Assembly: GCA_007570785.1 (NCBI GenBank) | Contig: ML664175.1 | Coordinates: 13,032,284 to 13,096,283, forward strand | Length of the DNA stretch: 64,000 nucleotides | Reading direction: 5' to 3' | Origin: Antilocapra americana | Lineage: Eukaryota; Chordata; Mammalia; Artiodactyla; Antilocapridae | Shown here: piece by piece, positions 22,138 to 34,365 of the stretch | Position numbering within the stretch: position 1 is the stretch's first letter | Layout: each line of letters opens with the position of its first letter | The notes under the pieces: model-generated | What the model was told of the DNA's origin: nothing | The model's database searches: none | What the model saw: only the letters and a program-made list of their open reading frames with translations | Translations under genes and position numbers: made by a program

Positions 22138-22998
22138 TTCTTCCTCAGCAACAGATGAAGTTGCAGAGGTTGCCATCAATTTATTCTGGACTGTGTCCAA
22201 AAACAACTATATTTTACAGGTGAAATGTCATTTGTTCTGTAAAGGCAACAAAGGAGGACAACATAATTTCTCTGAATCAGGAAATGAGAGGTTATTGAAA
22301 ACTCTGGGTTTGATTTACTTCTTCACCTCAGTCCTGGCTGCATCATGCCTTTGGTCCTTTTTTTACTGTCAGTAACTTGCACTGGATGGTAAGCACCAAT
22401 GCTAACATCGATGGGTATCAGCTACAGAATGCAGGCAGGGAACACCAATGAGAGGAGGGGGCAGACGTGAAGTGAGTGGTGGGACCCACGGTGACATCCT
22501 CAGCGCTGAGCCAAGTGTTGCCGTGTAGAAATGCTTACTTCCAATGCTGGTCGTCTGAGCTCTTGTGGTTATTTTAATGAGAAGGGAAACCTGGATTTTT
22601 ATTGTGGGCAAAATCTCCAAAGTTTTGAATATTGGTTCAAATTTTTAAAAGCTGAGACAAAATTCAGCTGCCTACCCCATCTGGCCATTGGGGTACCATT
22701 TGCATGTTCTGCTTTAAAGCCATTTACAGCTCAGCTCAAATAGTTAGTGACCAATGAGAAGCTTTGATAGACAAATCCCCCTAGATAAGGGGTGAGCCTA
22801 CCTGCATGTCCATGTAGGTCTGCAGATTAAGCAAATCCTGGGATTGAACCTATGGGAGTGGGTTCAAAGTCTTCTTATTCTAAAAGCGGGAATATGGGCA
22901 TAATTAGCAAACAAGGTCTAAAACTAGGAGAGGAAGCTGAAGAGGTTAAGAAAGATGAATTGTAAGTACAGATAGACTAAGGTTTAAACCAGTGGTGC

Positions 22999-23356
22999 TG
23001 CTATGCACTGAATGTGTGTGTCCCCCAGATTCATGCATTGAAGCCTGAGTTTCCAATGTGGTAGTGTTTGAAGATGGGGCCTTTGAGGGGTAACTGGGTG
23101 GGTTTGCATGAGGTTATAGGGGTTGAGCCCCCTTGGAACTGATGCTCTCTCTCACCCCTCTCTTGCTCCCCCAACGCCTCCCTTTCCTCCATGTGAAGAT
23201 ACAAGAAAGCAGCCATCTGTAAGCCAGGAGGAGGGCCCTTATGTTGTCACCCTGATCTCACATGTCCAGCTTCCAGAACTGTGAAAAATATACGTTTACT
23301 GTTTAAGCCACCCAGTCTATGACATTCTGTTACTGGCATCCAAACTGATTCAGACA
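22999..23356 (+). repeat. MaLR-type LTR (MLT1-like)
   Basis: Solo LTR of about 358 bases with the familiar order: 'cactgaatgtgtgtgtcccc', 'attcatgcattgaa', 'gatggggcctttgaggggta', 'ccatgtgaagatac', 'cagcttccagaactgtga' and 'taagccacccagtctatgac'. It begins TG and ends CA. Subfamily not determined. Confidence 0.82.
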
Positions 23357-25405
23357 GATGCTAAGTAGGATTTATCACCCTGCCGACTCTAACTGGCCAG
23401 GGTGCTAGGCTTTGGGGGGTTTGGACATCCGGGAGGCAAGCGGGCAAAGGTGGTGGTGTCTGCAGTGCAGTGTCCTTGGTACCCCCAAGACCAGAAGCAT
23501 TACCAGACAGGGAGCTCGTCTTTGGACCAGCAGGGGTTCCACTTGCACCCTGTGGCCACAGCCCTCAGCATGAGTCTCCTCTGTGTCTTTAAGTCACGTT
23601 TATAGTGATTCCAAAGAACACATCAGAATTTGGATTTATATCAGCCTTTTTGAAACAGTAAAGAATGTTTCACATTGGAAAGAACAGTTTAAAATAGCCT
23701 AAAGCAAATGACTCAAACTTTTATTATAGAGAAAATTATCAAGTGATAACATGTATAAGGGTATATGAGTCCCACACTTGGCATTTAATATTTAAATATT
23801 AGAATTATGTGAGTCTTCTTTCTACTCTTTGGAAATCCACTCAAGTGGATGCAATAGGGTACCACTCACATTCCCCTTCAGCACCTAGCAACTCACTCTG
23901 CCAGCTGCTGGAGGACGGGATACTGATGGCTCACAGCTGAGTCCTCTCCAGGTCCTGCCTTCAGTCAAAGACCAGCCGCTGGGCACAGCCTCCCTTCTGT
24001 GGCTGGCTGCTAAGAGGATACGAAGTCCAGACCTCCCAGACTTCACTTTGGACAACTCTGAAAGGCCATCTGAATTCCAAAACTCCTAAAACCCTGTTTC
24101 AACTATGTTGCAGTTCAGTTTTTCTTTGCCCAATCCTTCCTCCTCCACTCTCCATCCTGTACATAAATCTCAGAATCTGTTTCCTGGGAAACTGATATAC
24201 AACACAGACCTTGTTGAAACATAAGAGAATAACAGAATATCAAAGATGCCATATGCCAGGCTAATCTTCAGTGGCTTTCACACTGAAAGAATAAAACTGC
24301 AACTTTAGGGAAGCAAGGAAGGGGCCATGTCAATTTCGTTGAAAAACATTTCCATTTGTCAATAATATTCAGCTTTACCTATGTGTAAGGAATACATGTC
24401 CAATTTACTTAGGATGCCTCTTTGTCCGTTTGAGGAACTCTCCCCACTCCAGTGATGAGATTTGAGAGCAGGTGCCAACTGTGGTGCCCAAGACCTGGGG
24501 CAGGTCTGGTTCCCCATGTGTAATATACAATGATTAGTGCAAGAGAAGGACAGGTGACCAAGGCAGAGCCAGTAAGAGTCATTTGTGGGATTGAACAGTA
24601 TGTACCATGGAAGAAACACTATGTCTTGTGTCTTACATCATAAGCTATGATTATGTAAGCCTGGAGCTGCTAGCAGCCAGATACCTCACTGCCTATTGAC
24701 AGTAGAAGAGAAAAAGGCCAACACACAGAGAGAAGCAGAGTAAGAGGTGAAGAGATAAAGAGAAGGAAGACCACATCGTATATGTCCTTGGATTCAACTG
24801 TGCTTGAAATCAGAACTAATCTCGGACAAATCAGTTACCTGAGCCCCAAATTTTCCCCTTCATTCTGCGTAAGCTATGTTGATTTGGGATGTCTACCCTT
24901 TGCAGCTGAAAGAGTCCTGATGAGTTTACTGTACCCATTATCCAGTCAGAGACAGAGTAAAACAAAACCAGACAACTACCCTAAGGGGTAACAGCAAAGC
25001 AGAGGTCCCTAGCATCAGAGCCAAGAGCTCTTCCAAACCCCAGCGGAGTGATGCAGCCATGAACCAGAAAGGATCTATTCTGGGGAAGTTGTTGGTTAGA
25101 AGTTCCAACTGAGGAGCAGAATTAATATAGGCAGAATACAGACAGAATTCTTAGAGGAATACCAGAGTGGAAAGGAAACAGTGCTGAGTTGAAGTCAGGG
25201 GGCTTGGGCTAAGAAGGCTGACAGCAATGGAGAAAGTTAAGGTCCAGACGGGCAGTCTAGAGGAAGCGCTGTCAGACTTACCTTAGTGCAGGTCTTTCCA
25301 CATCAAGAAAAGTGGGTGGTGAAGGAGACTCACTGGTTTACTCATATCTTGCAATTCATAAGCAGAGCAGATTATCTGTAATTGATTGTAATTGTTTCAG
25401 TACCC
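23357..25405. other. unique sequence, no gene seen
   Basis: Mixed-composition sequence. The block near 24165-24205 ('ctgtttcctgggaaactgat') resembles the 3' end of some mammalian LTRs but is too short to name. No frame of interest. Confidence 0.45.
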
Positions 25406-25618
25406 TGTCTTCCCTGCTGGTTCAGATGGTAAAGAGATTCTGCCTGCAATGTGGGAGACCTGGGTTTGATCCCTAGGTTGGGAAGATCCCTTGGAGGAGG
25501 GCATTGCCACCCACTCCAGTATTCTTGCCTGGCAAATCCCATGGACAGAGGAGCCTGGTGGTCTACAGTCCACGGGGTCACAAAGAGTTGGACACAACTG
25601 AGTGATTAAGCACAGCAC
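25406..25618 (+). mobile_element. Bov-tA SINE
   Basis: Sense full-length copy: 'cttccctgctggttcagatg', 'gagacctgggtttgatccct', 'ccactccagtattcttgcct' and 'agagttggacacaactgagt', with an 'agcacagcacagca' tail. Confidence 0.96.
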
Positions 25619-28600
25619 AGCAAACCCCTGTCTTGCAAAAGCCTTTCCAAGATCCTGTGAGGGGCTCTTGAAACTTGTTCACTTGGTCGTATGTGTTTGT
25701 AAAATTTGCACAAGTAAGCTAACTTAGCCACAGTTGATTAACAAGTGCTTTAAGACATTCTTCCTAACCTGATTTCTCCTCTTTCTTACTGACCTTCATG
25801 TCACATGGCATGAAGTGGTCATGAGCATCTTGGGGATCTAGATAAGGGGAAGTTGAATTGAGGATCTATTTTGATTGGGTTTGGTGGATTATTTTTAGGT
25901 AGTTCAAGGTCTCTTCCATGTACAGCTATATCAGTATTGCTTATAGTCCTGCTACAGTTATGTCCTCCAGGGATATACCTATACACTGCTGGTTTATAAG
26001 ATGCAGGGCAAGAGACAATAGAGCCACGTGAATGTGTCCTCTGACACCTGATACAGACATATGTGGGTAAGGGAGGAGAAATGCATTCTGAAATGTATAG
26101 AGCCAGAAAGCAGTCCTCTGGAATATTCTTTGAATCAATCATCTTCTGTGAACAATTCTAAGAATAGGATCTAGTTCTCATCATCACCTCATCAGAACAG
26201 GGGTTGCATATCCTGTCAACAATAAACTCAGTAATTCCAAGGACATAATCATTATATATTTTCTAAAATTTCGGTAAGAATTTCCTGACTTGGCATCTAT
26301 ACGGGTTCTTTTGTTAAAGGCAGAAACCTCTGGCAATACTACAAAGCTGGTGCTTCTAAGTTATATGCTTTACACATTTTCACAGAAAATATTAAATCAA
26401 GTTAAATATTTTATGCCTCTCTACAAAATACAACATGAATGAAGATAACACAAAATTCATATACCATGTGCCCATACTGAGGACTTTGACAATGAAATGG
26501 TTAATGCATGATAAATTGATCATTTCAAAAAGTATTTACGATTAGACCTTGTGCAAGAAAACTTGAAATGTTCTAAAGGTTTACACGTCTCAAATGAAAG
26601 AAACTGAGTGATGTTTTCCCCTAATTTAAAAACAATCCTAAAAATTCATGAAGCTGAAAATAAAAGATTTCCCAACTGGTCAACAAATGACTTTTTTTTT
26701 GGTCAACCATATTAAAGGTAATCTTTGATTTTTCTCTATAGAAAATACTGAAAAACTGTCATTTGAGAAGACAATTGAAGAATTTGTAGCTAGAAAATAT
26801 TGGGGGGAAATATTTTAGGAATAGTATAGAAATATGCCAAGAGATAATATTGGGCCTAATTAATGTTATTTTTCTGTATATCATTTTGTGATGCTTATAT
26901 AGCATTTTATTATTTATTCTGCTTTCTATTATCATTCTAAATAAATTAACACATTCATATCCAGTTTCGTATCTGTAATTTTGTATTTTTGGTAAGACCT
27001 CCCACCCTATACCTCAGACTGTAAAAGAACCAAGCCCCACAAAACCTGTTGCTGGGGTTGAATTTCCTCCACTGACAAGGAACAAAGTTCAGAAGGGAAG
27101 AGGCCTTGAACCAGCCCTCCTGGTCCCACCTATAGTGACTGTGGCAAAGGTTTATATTTTTATGACCTGCATTCATAGCCAGCTGTCTAGACTTCATGTT
27201 TATTCAAGGGACTCAATTCCTTCCACATCTTTCTATCTGCTTGCTGAAATTGATCTGGTGTCTGGGATTCCTTTAACAGAAGTAAGAGAATCCTATTTTT
27301 ATACGGTACAGTTTAAAATGCAAATGTTTGGTTTAATTAACTCTTCAGTGTAAATGGGTTTATTTTTCACTGTTTGTAAGGAATGCAATGGGGACCAAAT
27401 GATTAGGGGAAAGAGGGAGGAAGGAGAAGAGAGAAGAGGAAGAAAGAAAGAGGAATGTGAGTAAGCATCCTTCCAACCAAGGGGAGATGGAATGAAATGA
27501 AATGAAACAGGGAACAACTTCACAGACTAACAACTCTTGTGCCCTTACCTTCAGCACGGCGGTGCCAAACAGAAGCTGTGCGCTGAGGGATGCTGGCACG
27601 TGGCTGCCAGCACAGGTAGCCCGGCTACATGATTTATGGAGGGTTTTCCAGCACAGCCCTAACATCCTGTAAAGAAGGTTCATCCCCAGGGATTCGTTAA
27701 TCAAGGAGCACTATGCAAACACCACTTCCTGTGGGATGTTAATAGCATCTGTAAGCAAGAGCGAGAGCACGGGCAGGGAATCATTGTTTAGTGGAGAGAG
27801 AAATTAGCTCACCATTGCAAAAGAAAACTTGCCTCAATGTAGAAAAGACCCCTTTGCTATAAGTGAACAATAAACAACTTTCTTACGAAGGAACTTGAAT
27901 ATCTGGAAAGCAGATTCTATAGTTACTAAAAAGTAAGTACTTTCTTGGAGCTCCTAGGCTTCTTGGGATCAAGGTTTTCTTGGAAAGATGAAGCAGGCTG
28001 GGCTACCTGATTCCAGCCTGAGAGCTGGACTTTGGCTGTTTATTTACATAAGCTGTTTGAGTACGTGGGTTAGTATGCATCAAGGAGAGAGATGGGGACT
28101 TTTAGGATGATGGTGGGCTACCCATCCCCACTCTCGTGGGTCTGGCTTTCAGCCCTACAGGGGAAAGCTGGGGTCAGATGGGGAGGGTGCTCCTTCCTGG
28201 CAGGTTAGAGGCTCTGAGTCTCTGTGGGAGCCTGGGAGACAAAGAACAGCACAGAGTTGGGAGAGGAGCAACCCCATCCCCTGACTTGGGAGCATCAGAA
28301 AGTGGTGTTCTGGCCGAGATGCTGGCAGCATCCTGGGCATGCAGGCAGCTGCACTGGAGACATATTGAGGAGCAGAGTAGGACAGGTGAGAAGGACTTAT
28401 GAGGATGGAAGGAGACAGCAGAATCATGAGCTGGAGGTCGAGCTGGCCTAGGAGTCTCTTTGGCTTCATCCCTTGCCTTCCACCTTCACTAGATCTCACC
28501 ATCCGAAGACCAGGAAAACCAAGATGTCAATGGAAAAGGAGAGAAGAGGCAGTGTTTCTCCCTCACTTAATACTAGCTGCCTGCAGTCCACTCTGAGGAC

Positions 28601-29261
28601 AAAGACACTCCTGCGTGGAGCATAGCCCAGAGCTACCTCATCACACCAATTACAGGGTAGGGCACAGTCCAGTAGGAGACAGTGGGGCCAGGGCTCTCAG
28701 AGCCTAAACACAGAGAAGCCAAAGTGGTACATCTGAAGAGCGGACTCTCCTCAAGGAGACTGGACAGTACCTCTGACTTAACCCCAGAACCTGGCAGGGA
28801 GAAGAGTTTCCTGAGCCCCTGCTTCCCAGATGCTAATCCTAGAACTCATACTCCAGGATTGAGATTTCCAGTGGGCCTGTGGGATCACAGATTCCTCTTC
28901 CAAGAAGGGACTGAGCAGAAGAAAAATCTCTTCCTTCTGGCTCCCAGGCTCTGCCCCTGGTAACACTGTTGTATCAGTCAGAACTCTTATGGTTGCAAAT
29001 GGCAGAGACTCATTGAAACTGACTTTAGGCACAAAATTGGTGAGGTGGGGTAGCAAGGTAGAGATTTCCTCATATCATTGAAATGCCCAGAGGTGCACAC
29101 ATCTTTCTGCTTGGCTAAATCCAGGGGCAATGATTTCATCAGGACAAGGTTTCTTGCTCTTGGTGGCTCTTGCCATTGGGCCCTAATGGTGGCAAAAATG
29201 GCCACAGTGGTTCCACATTTTTATGGATCTTATTTTTTTTTTAAGATTTTTGTTGTTGTTG
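25619..29261. other. single-copy sequence, no gene seen
   Basis: No ruminant SINE in 3.6 kb. 26200-26950 is AT-rich and featureless. 27413-27462 is GA-rich. 27690-27900 looks like possible regulatory DNA. 28100-28970 is richer in G+C, but its overlapping frames on both strands have no family resemblance. 28970-29215 starts 'tgtatcagtcagaactctta' and may be an old mammalian repeat I cannot name. Confidence 0.45.
27413..27462. repeat. GA-rich low-complexity tract
   Basis: Purine-only or nearly so: 'gagggaggaaggagaagaga' and further 'gaagaaagaaag' units. Confidence 0.8.
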
Positions 29262-29447
29262 TTGTGGACTATTTTTAAAGTCTTCATTGAATTTGTTACA
29301 ATATTGCTTCTGTTTTTTTTTTTTTTTTAATGTTTTGCTCTTTTGACCAAGTGGCATGAGGGATCTTAATAGCCCAACCAGGGATCAAACCTGCATCCCC
29401 TGCATCGGAAGGGGAAGTCTTAACCACTGGACCACCAAGGAAGTCTC
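29262..29447 (-). mobile_element. CHR-type SINE
   Basis: Antisense copy with the same tail block as at 19676 ('taaagtcttcattgaatttg'), an internal T-run at 29315-29328, 'gagggatcttaatagcccaa' and the end 'ccactggaccaccaaggaag'. Confidence 0.9.
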
Positions 29448-32400
29448 TTTGTGGACCTCAGAGTTCACAATTTCAGAGACAGACTCTCTTTCTCTAAATG
29501 TAAGGAAGCCAAAAGTAGCAAAGCAGTTTCTTAATGGTCAGGCTTGGGCCATGTGACCAGTTTTGAACCAATCACCATATCCAAGAGGATGACACTATCC
29601 AGTTGGAAATGAGAATGGATCCAACTCTACTTCAACACATGGACTGAAAGTTGGGGTGGGGAGGGGTGATTCCTCACCCAGTTAGTACTCATATAAGATT
29701 TAGTTTAAATGATCAGAAAAGTCAGCCTTGAAGGGGTCAGGAAGCATCAAAAATACTCACAATGGACATGTGAAAGAGAGAGGGGGCATTCCATAGCTAT
29801 TTGGTGGCGGCAGAAAGAATTAAATTATGAGCCAGCTGTGCTCACTCAAGTTTCAGACCTTATATGGCTTCGACTGGCAAACAAAGTTGCCATCATTATC
29901 AGCCCCACCCTGCTCCTCACTGACTGTCTGTTCTGATCATGACAGTCAGGGTGTCTTTCCTGCTTATCATCACGTGCTGAAGGAATGCGCGGTCCTCAGC
30001 TCCCTGAACAGAGAGGCAGTGCTGGGCTCTTCCTTGTCCAGTGGTAGCCACTGACTGGAGAAGAGATGGGGACAGGACGCAAGAGTGGCCCATCTGTGGG
30101 CACCCCTGCGAGATGTCATGGAGACAAGAGCAGTTACCCAAACCACTCAGACTGGGCCTCTGGGAAAGCACCTGGCTCCTGCGGCAGCCTCTGATCTCGG
30201 TGGCTTTCTGCCCCAGTACTAGTTCTAGCCACACAACCCCTCACAGTAACCACCACTCTGTTTTTCCTTAGAGGGTTTCAGAAAGTTTTGACGGTTCAGT
30301 TTAAACCTCTCCTGCAGAGCAACAACTCACTACACCCTAGGAGCAACAGCTTTCGTGGTCCCAAATCCTCTCTGGTGACAGGCTAGCTCACAAAACAGCC
30401 TAGAGGGAGACACCATGACTGCTAAATTCTCAAAGTTGTTTTCAGGAAATGGATGCCCAGGGTGGCAGACCACATGGTGCATACACAGTGGGGGTTTTGT
30501 GCTCTATTAAAAGCACCTTTCCATGGCACAGAGTCTCTTCAGGTCATGAGAATGGACATTCGAGAGGGCAGAAGGGAAGTAAGGTCAGGACACCCAGCAC
30601 TGCACAGTCCTTAGGCCAAGAGAGTGGCTCATTAAAAACACTGCTGCCCAAGCAAGATGGAAAGGTGCTTCAGGCCGCCTACCTTTGTCCTGGAACATAG
30701 GTATGCTTCAGATAAAAAGAACAAGAAAGACAAAGCTATGGATAAGAACCAGTATAACAAATTAGAGAAAAAGCTCTTGCTTCCAGGCATATAATATATA
30801 AGTTTCCTCTACTTGTCAGCTTGTCAAAAATGGAATCTTGAGTCCTCTCAGTCAACATCAAGCCATTGCTGCCTAGTTAACGTTAATAGTGGGAGTCAGG
30901 GAAGAGGTGAGGGGAGCATTTGATAAGTGCTGGGGGAGCACTGCTTTAGAAAAGCACATTAACCCTTGTGGTCTGTTCCAGTTCCTGCAGGGGAGATAGA
31001 ACAGGTGGGTTTAATTGGCTCTGAACAAAGTCCTTGAAATCCCTGGAAAGCTATGCAACCAGATGTCACTCTACTGCACTAAGTGTTGAAGAGGCCTCTT
31101 TGTAACAAGCCCAGAGGAGGGTGGATGGCAGACTTCTTTCAGTGAATCTAAGCTCCCACCTTCGCCTTACAGATATTTTAGGATGCCCCGCCCCACAAAA
31201 AAGACAACAAAGTAGCTACTGTAAAAGTCTACAATTCAAGTTCTAAGTGGACCATGTAAGGGATGACATGAAGTTAAAGGACATCTTGTCAAAACCGTTT
31301 TCATCACAATTGCTCCCCCTTCCCAGCACAATTACATTCTCCTCCACGCCTTGATCTTTAAGGATAGTTCATGTTTCTTTATGGAATCATGGAAAGACCA
31401 CTTTTCCAGGAGACCAAAGTCCTAGATTTGAGTTCTACTTTCATTATTTGCAATGTGTTGGATCCTGGGCACATCGGTTACCTACAACAAGCCTCTGTTT
31501 CCTTCACCAGCAAGAAGGACCAAATGTATTCATCTGCCGGATGTCTGCCAGACACCTGATTTGTATTGAGTGTAATGAGGAATATGAAGGAATACAATTT
31601 GAACTAGACTGAGTTCCAACCTTGGGAACTCACCGGACAGCTGATGTATAGGACTGCGTCTGTAAAGAGCACTTTGCAAAGGGAAACCATTTCTGTTTCC
31701 TGTTACTGACCTCTAGATTCATCCTAGATTTTGCCAAGCCCCTGTTCTCCTAGATGGTCTTAATCTACTTCCTCTTGGTCCCACCTCCTTTCTTTTTATT
31801 TCCTTCTAAAGTTGTGACTTCTAAATGAGCTTCCCTTTTCAAGTAGAGAAGTTTCCAGGTTTTCTTACAGGTTAATCTTTATTAAACACAACCTCCAGAA
31901 GAGGTAACTCTTCTACTGTGAGACTCTACTCTTGGATCCAGGAGAGATTCTCAAACCAAGATGTGCCAATATACAGATGTAGCGTCCATCCAGGAATTCA
32001 GACATTGGGACACTGAAAGGGATAGAAAAGCGCAGCCACACACAGGGGTGGCATGTGAATAACTCCTTTCAACAAGTGTGTCCCCAGAGCCTGTCTGGGA
32101 GACCTCCCTGCACTGTCTGCTTTATTTACTTTAGTAGGAGTGGGGTTTTCCTTCTTATGAACAAATGATCTCTCTGACATTCTGCCCTAGACAAGCAGGG
32201 CCCTAGGACACCAGTACTAGGCTGGCCTTGAACAGATGCCCGAGTTTAGCCTAGCAACAAACCATATGTCTGTGTGCTGCAGTACATGAAGCTATAGCCA
32301 CGATTTTAAATGGAAAACATGAAAAAAAGAGTAAGCTACTGAATAGCTCGCCCAGTATAAACAGAGTCACTTGGTGGAAAGACACAGCTGAAAAACTATC

Positions 32401-32455
32401 AACAACCAGTGGAAAAAAACATTTAACCCCAGTCAACATTTTAAAAAGATATAGT
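29448..32455. other. single-copy sequence, no gene seen
   Basis: Three kilobases without a ruminant repeat and without a recognisable frame. The overlapping + and - frames around 29827-30271 and 30449-30700 look like chance frames in a G+C-richer stretch. Confidence 0.45.
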
Positions 32456-32622
32456 GGGACTTCCCTGGTGGTCCAGTGGCTAAGACTCTGTGCTCCCAAT
32501 TCAGGGGGCCCAGATTCAATCTCTGGTCAAGGAACTGGACCCCATATGCTGCAACTAAAGATCCCGCATGCTGCAACTAGGACCCAGCACAGCCAAATAA
32601 ATAAGTTAATTTAAAAAATACA
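32456..32622 (+). mobile_element. CHR-type SINE
   Basis: Sense copy: 'gggacttccctggtggtcca', 'gtggctaagactctgtgctc', 'attcaatctctggtcaagga', 'catatgctgcaactaaagat' and an A/T-rich tail. Confidence 0.95.
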
Positions 32623-33628
32623 GTACCAACCCAGGCTATCAGACTGGCCTTCAGCTTCAGTTTCCTTCATTATACATCACTCCATCAGAAAAGTGAGCTT
32701 CCACAGGAGCCTTGAGGCTCCACTGGGCCCATGCCAGGCTCCAGAATATAGGAGAAAATCTGTTCTCTCAAGAGGTCTTGCAAAGTGAAAGAAACCTACT
32801 TTCAATACATAATCACAACACCATGACAAATACAGCTTTAAAAGTGTGTTCTAGATGGAGAGCTAACAGAGACAGGAGTGACCAACATCAGACAGGATGA
32901 CAGGAAAGGCTTTCTAGACAAAGCTGGCTTTTGAAAACTGAATAGGAGTTTGTCAGGCAAATAGGGAGAAGTTAGAGGGGGAAAAGAGGAAATTTGAGGA
33001 TGATAGAGAATAGCATCCACTCGCACCTCAATCCTTTAACCTGCCCCTGACTCTCAGGAACACCCGCACTCCGGCTACTCCAGCCACTCTGCTCTACTTG
33101 CCAAAATGGGTGCCCTAGACAGCATCAGAACCAGCCACAGCTTCCGCTCTTACAGACTCAGCGTTTCACATCCTCAGCTAGGTTTGTAGCCACCAGCAAA
33201 CCTCCTTCCCATGTGCGTTTCTCCAGGTCTTGCTCTGGTCCTGATTTATTCTCCTGGTCCTTCTGAGACAGGCTGGGACCTGGGATCCTTTGTTGCAGTG
33301 CTGCAAGGACACATCCCTCCCTTAGCAACAAAATACAAAGAAACAATAGGGGACTAAAAATAAACGGGTGCGTGGGTACTTGGGGCAAACTCTGGACACA
33401 AAAGCTATACAGAGATCAAAAAACCCAACTGCTGCTTCTGAAGAGCTGAGAGCAAAACTGGGTGTTGGGCGCAAAAGCAGAGAACTGAGCATGTCCCCTG
33501 CACTCAACACCACCAGAGGGGTAGTCAAAACACCTAAGCCGCCCTTCCCACCCTTCCGGCCCAACCCCTGAACACACGGCTACTGTCACCCCATATAAGA
33601 AATAAGCTCACCGCCCCCTCAGAGCTTT
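32623..33628. other. unique sequence, no gene seen
   Basis: 32855-32960 contains 'aggaaaggctttctagac', reminiscent of an old mammalian repeat, but I could not secure it. The rest has no recognised content; frames at 33158-33571 are antiparallel mirrors. Confidence 0.45.
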
Positions 33629-33831
33629 GGGCTTCCCTGGTAGCTCAGTCGTTAAAGAACCTGCCTGCAGTGCAAGAGACCTGGGTTCAATCCTGGGCTG
33701 GGGAAGATCCCCTGGAGAAGGAAATGGCAACCCCCTCAAGATTTCTTGCCTGGAAAATCTTCTGGACAGAAGGAGCCTGGTGGGCTCTGGTCCATGTGTC
33801 GCAAGAGTCGGACACACAGTGACCAAACCAC
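33629..33831 (+). mobile_element. Bov-tA SINE
   Basis: Sense copy: 'gggcttccctggtagctcag', 'gagacctgggttcaatcctg', 'ccctggagaaggaaatggca' and 'gcaagagtcggacacacagt'. Confidence 0.96.
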
Positions 33832-34096
33832 CTCCCCTCAGAGTGAGCAAGCAAGGGAACGTGCAGTTTGTTCTTGCTCCCCCTGCTGCAGCAAGGGCGC
33901 CAGTGAAGCCTTGCCTAGATTTCTTGTCTGACCTCTAGTCAATTTCTATTGACCAGGAGGCCAAGAACCGTGATCAGTAACACTTTGCCTGAGATCCCAC
34001 CATGTTCTGCTTCCAGATTCACCCGAGTTAGGACCTTGGGATACAGTGAATGTTTCCTGCATTGGAGTGGAGGTGGGGGAAGGAAAGAAACTAGGC

Positions 34097-34365
34097 TTGC
34101 TGCTGCTGCTGCTAACTCGTTTCAGTCGTGTCCAACTCTGTGCCACCCCATAGACGGCCACCCACCAGGCTCCGCCATCCCTGGGATTCTCCAGGCAAGA
34201 ACACTGGAGTGGGTTGCCATTTCCTTCTCCAACGCATGAGGGTGAAAAGTGAAAGTGAAGTCGCTCAGTCGTGTCTGACTCTTTGTGACCCCATGGACTG
34301 CAGCCTACCAGGCTCCTCTATCCAGGGAATTTTCCAGGCAAGGGTACTGGAGTGGATCGCCATTG
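34097..34365 (-). mobile_element. Bov-A2 SINE
   Basis: Antisense Bov-A2: the (CTG)n tail at 34098-34112, then two tandem BovB-derived Bov-A units joined by 'aagtgaaaagtgaaagt'-type spacer sequence near 34231-34258. There is no tRNA-like head, which separates it from Bov-tA. Confidence 0.95.

Larger units (their letters stand above)
19855..22998. other. single-copy sequence, no gene seen
   Basis: Three kilobases almost free of recognised repeats; only a CA-rich stretch (20398-20466) and a T-run (21691-21701) stand out. Parts (20990-21230 and 21720-22060) have the balanced, low-CpG, motif-rich look of conserved non-coding DNA. Frames in the stretch, including 20571-20879, show no family resemblance. 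Confidence 0.5.

Noticed and set aside
27360..27704. 114-codon - frame
   Set aside because: Translated through a GA-rich low-complexity tract (serine/leucine/phenylalanine-rich), with no family resemblance.
28155..28502. 115-codon - frame with an overlapping + frame
   Set aside because: Mutually antiparallel frames in G+C-richer DNA without splice context or domains.
28970..29215. Possible old mammalian repeat starting 'tgtatcagtcagaactctta'
   Set aside because: The opening looks familiar, but I could not align enough of the body to name a family.
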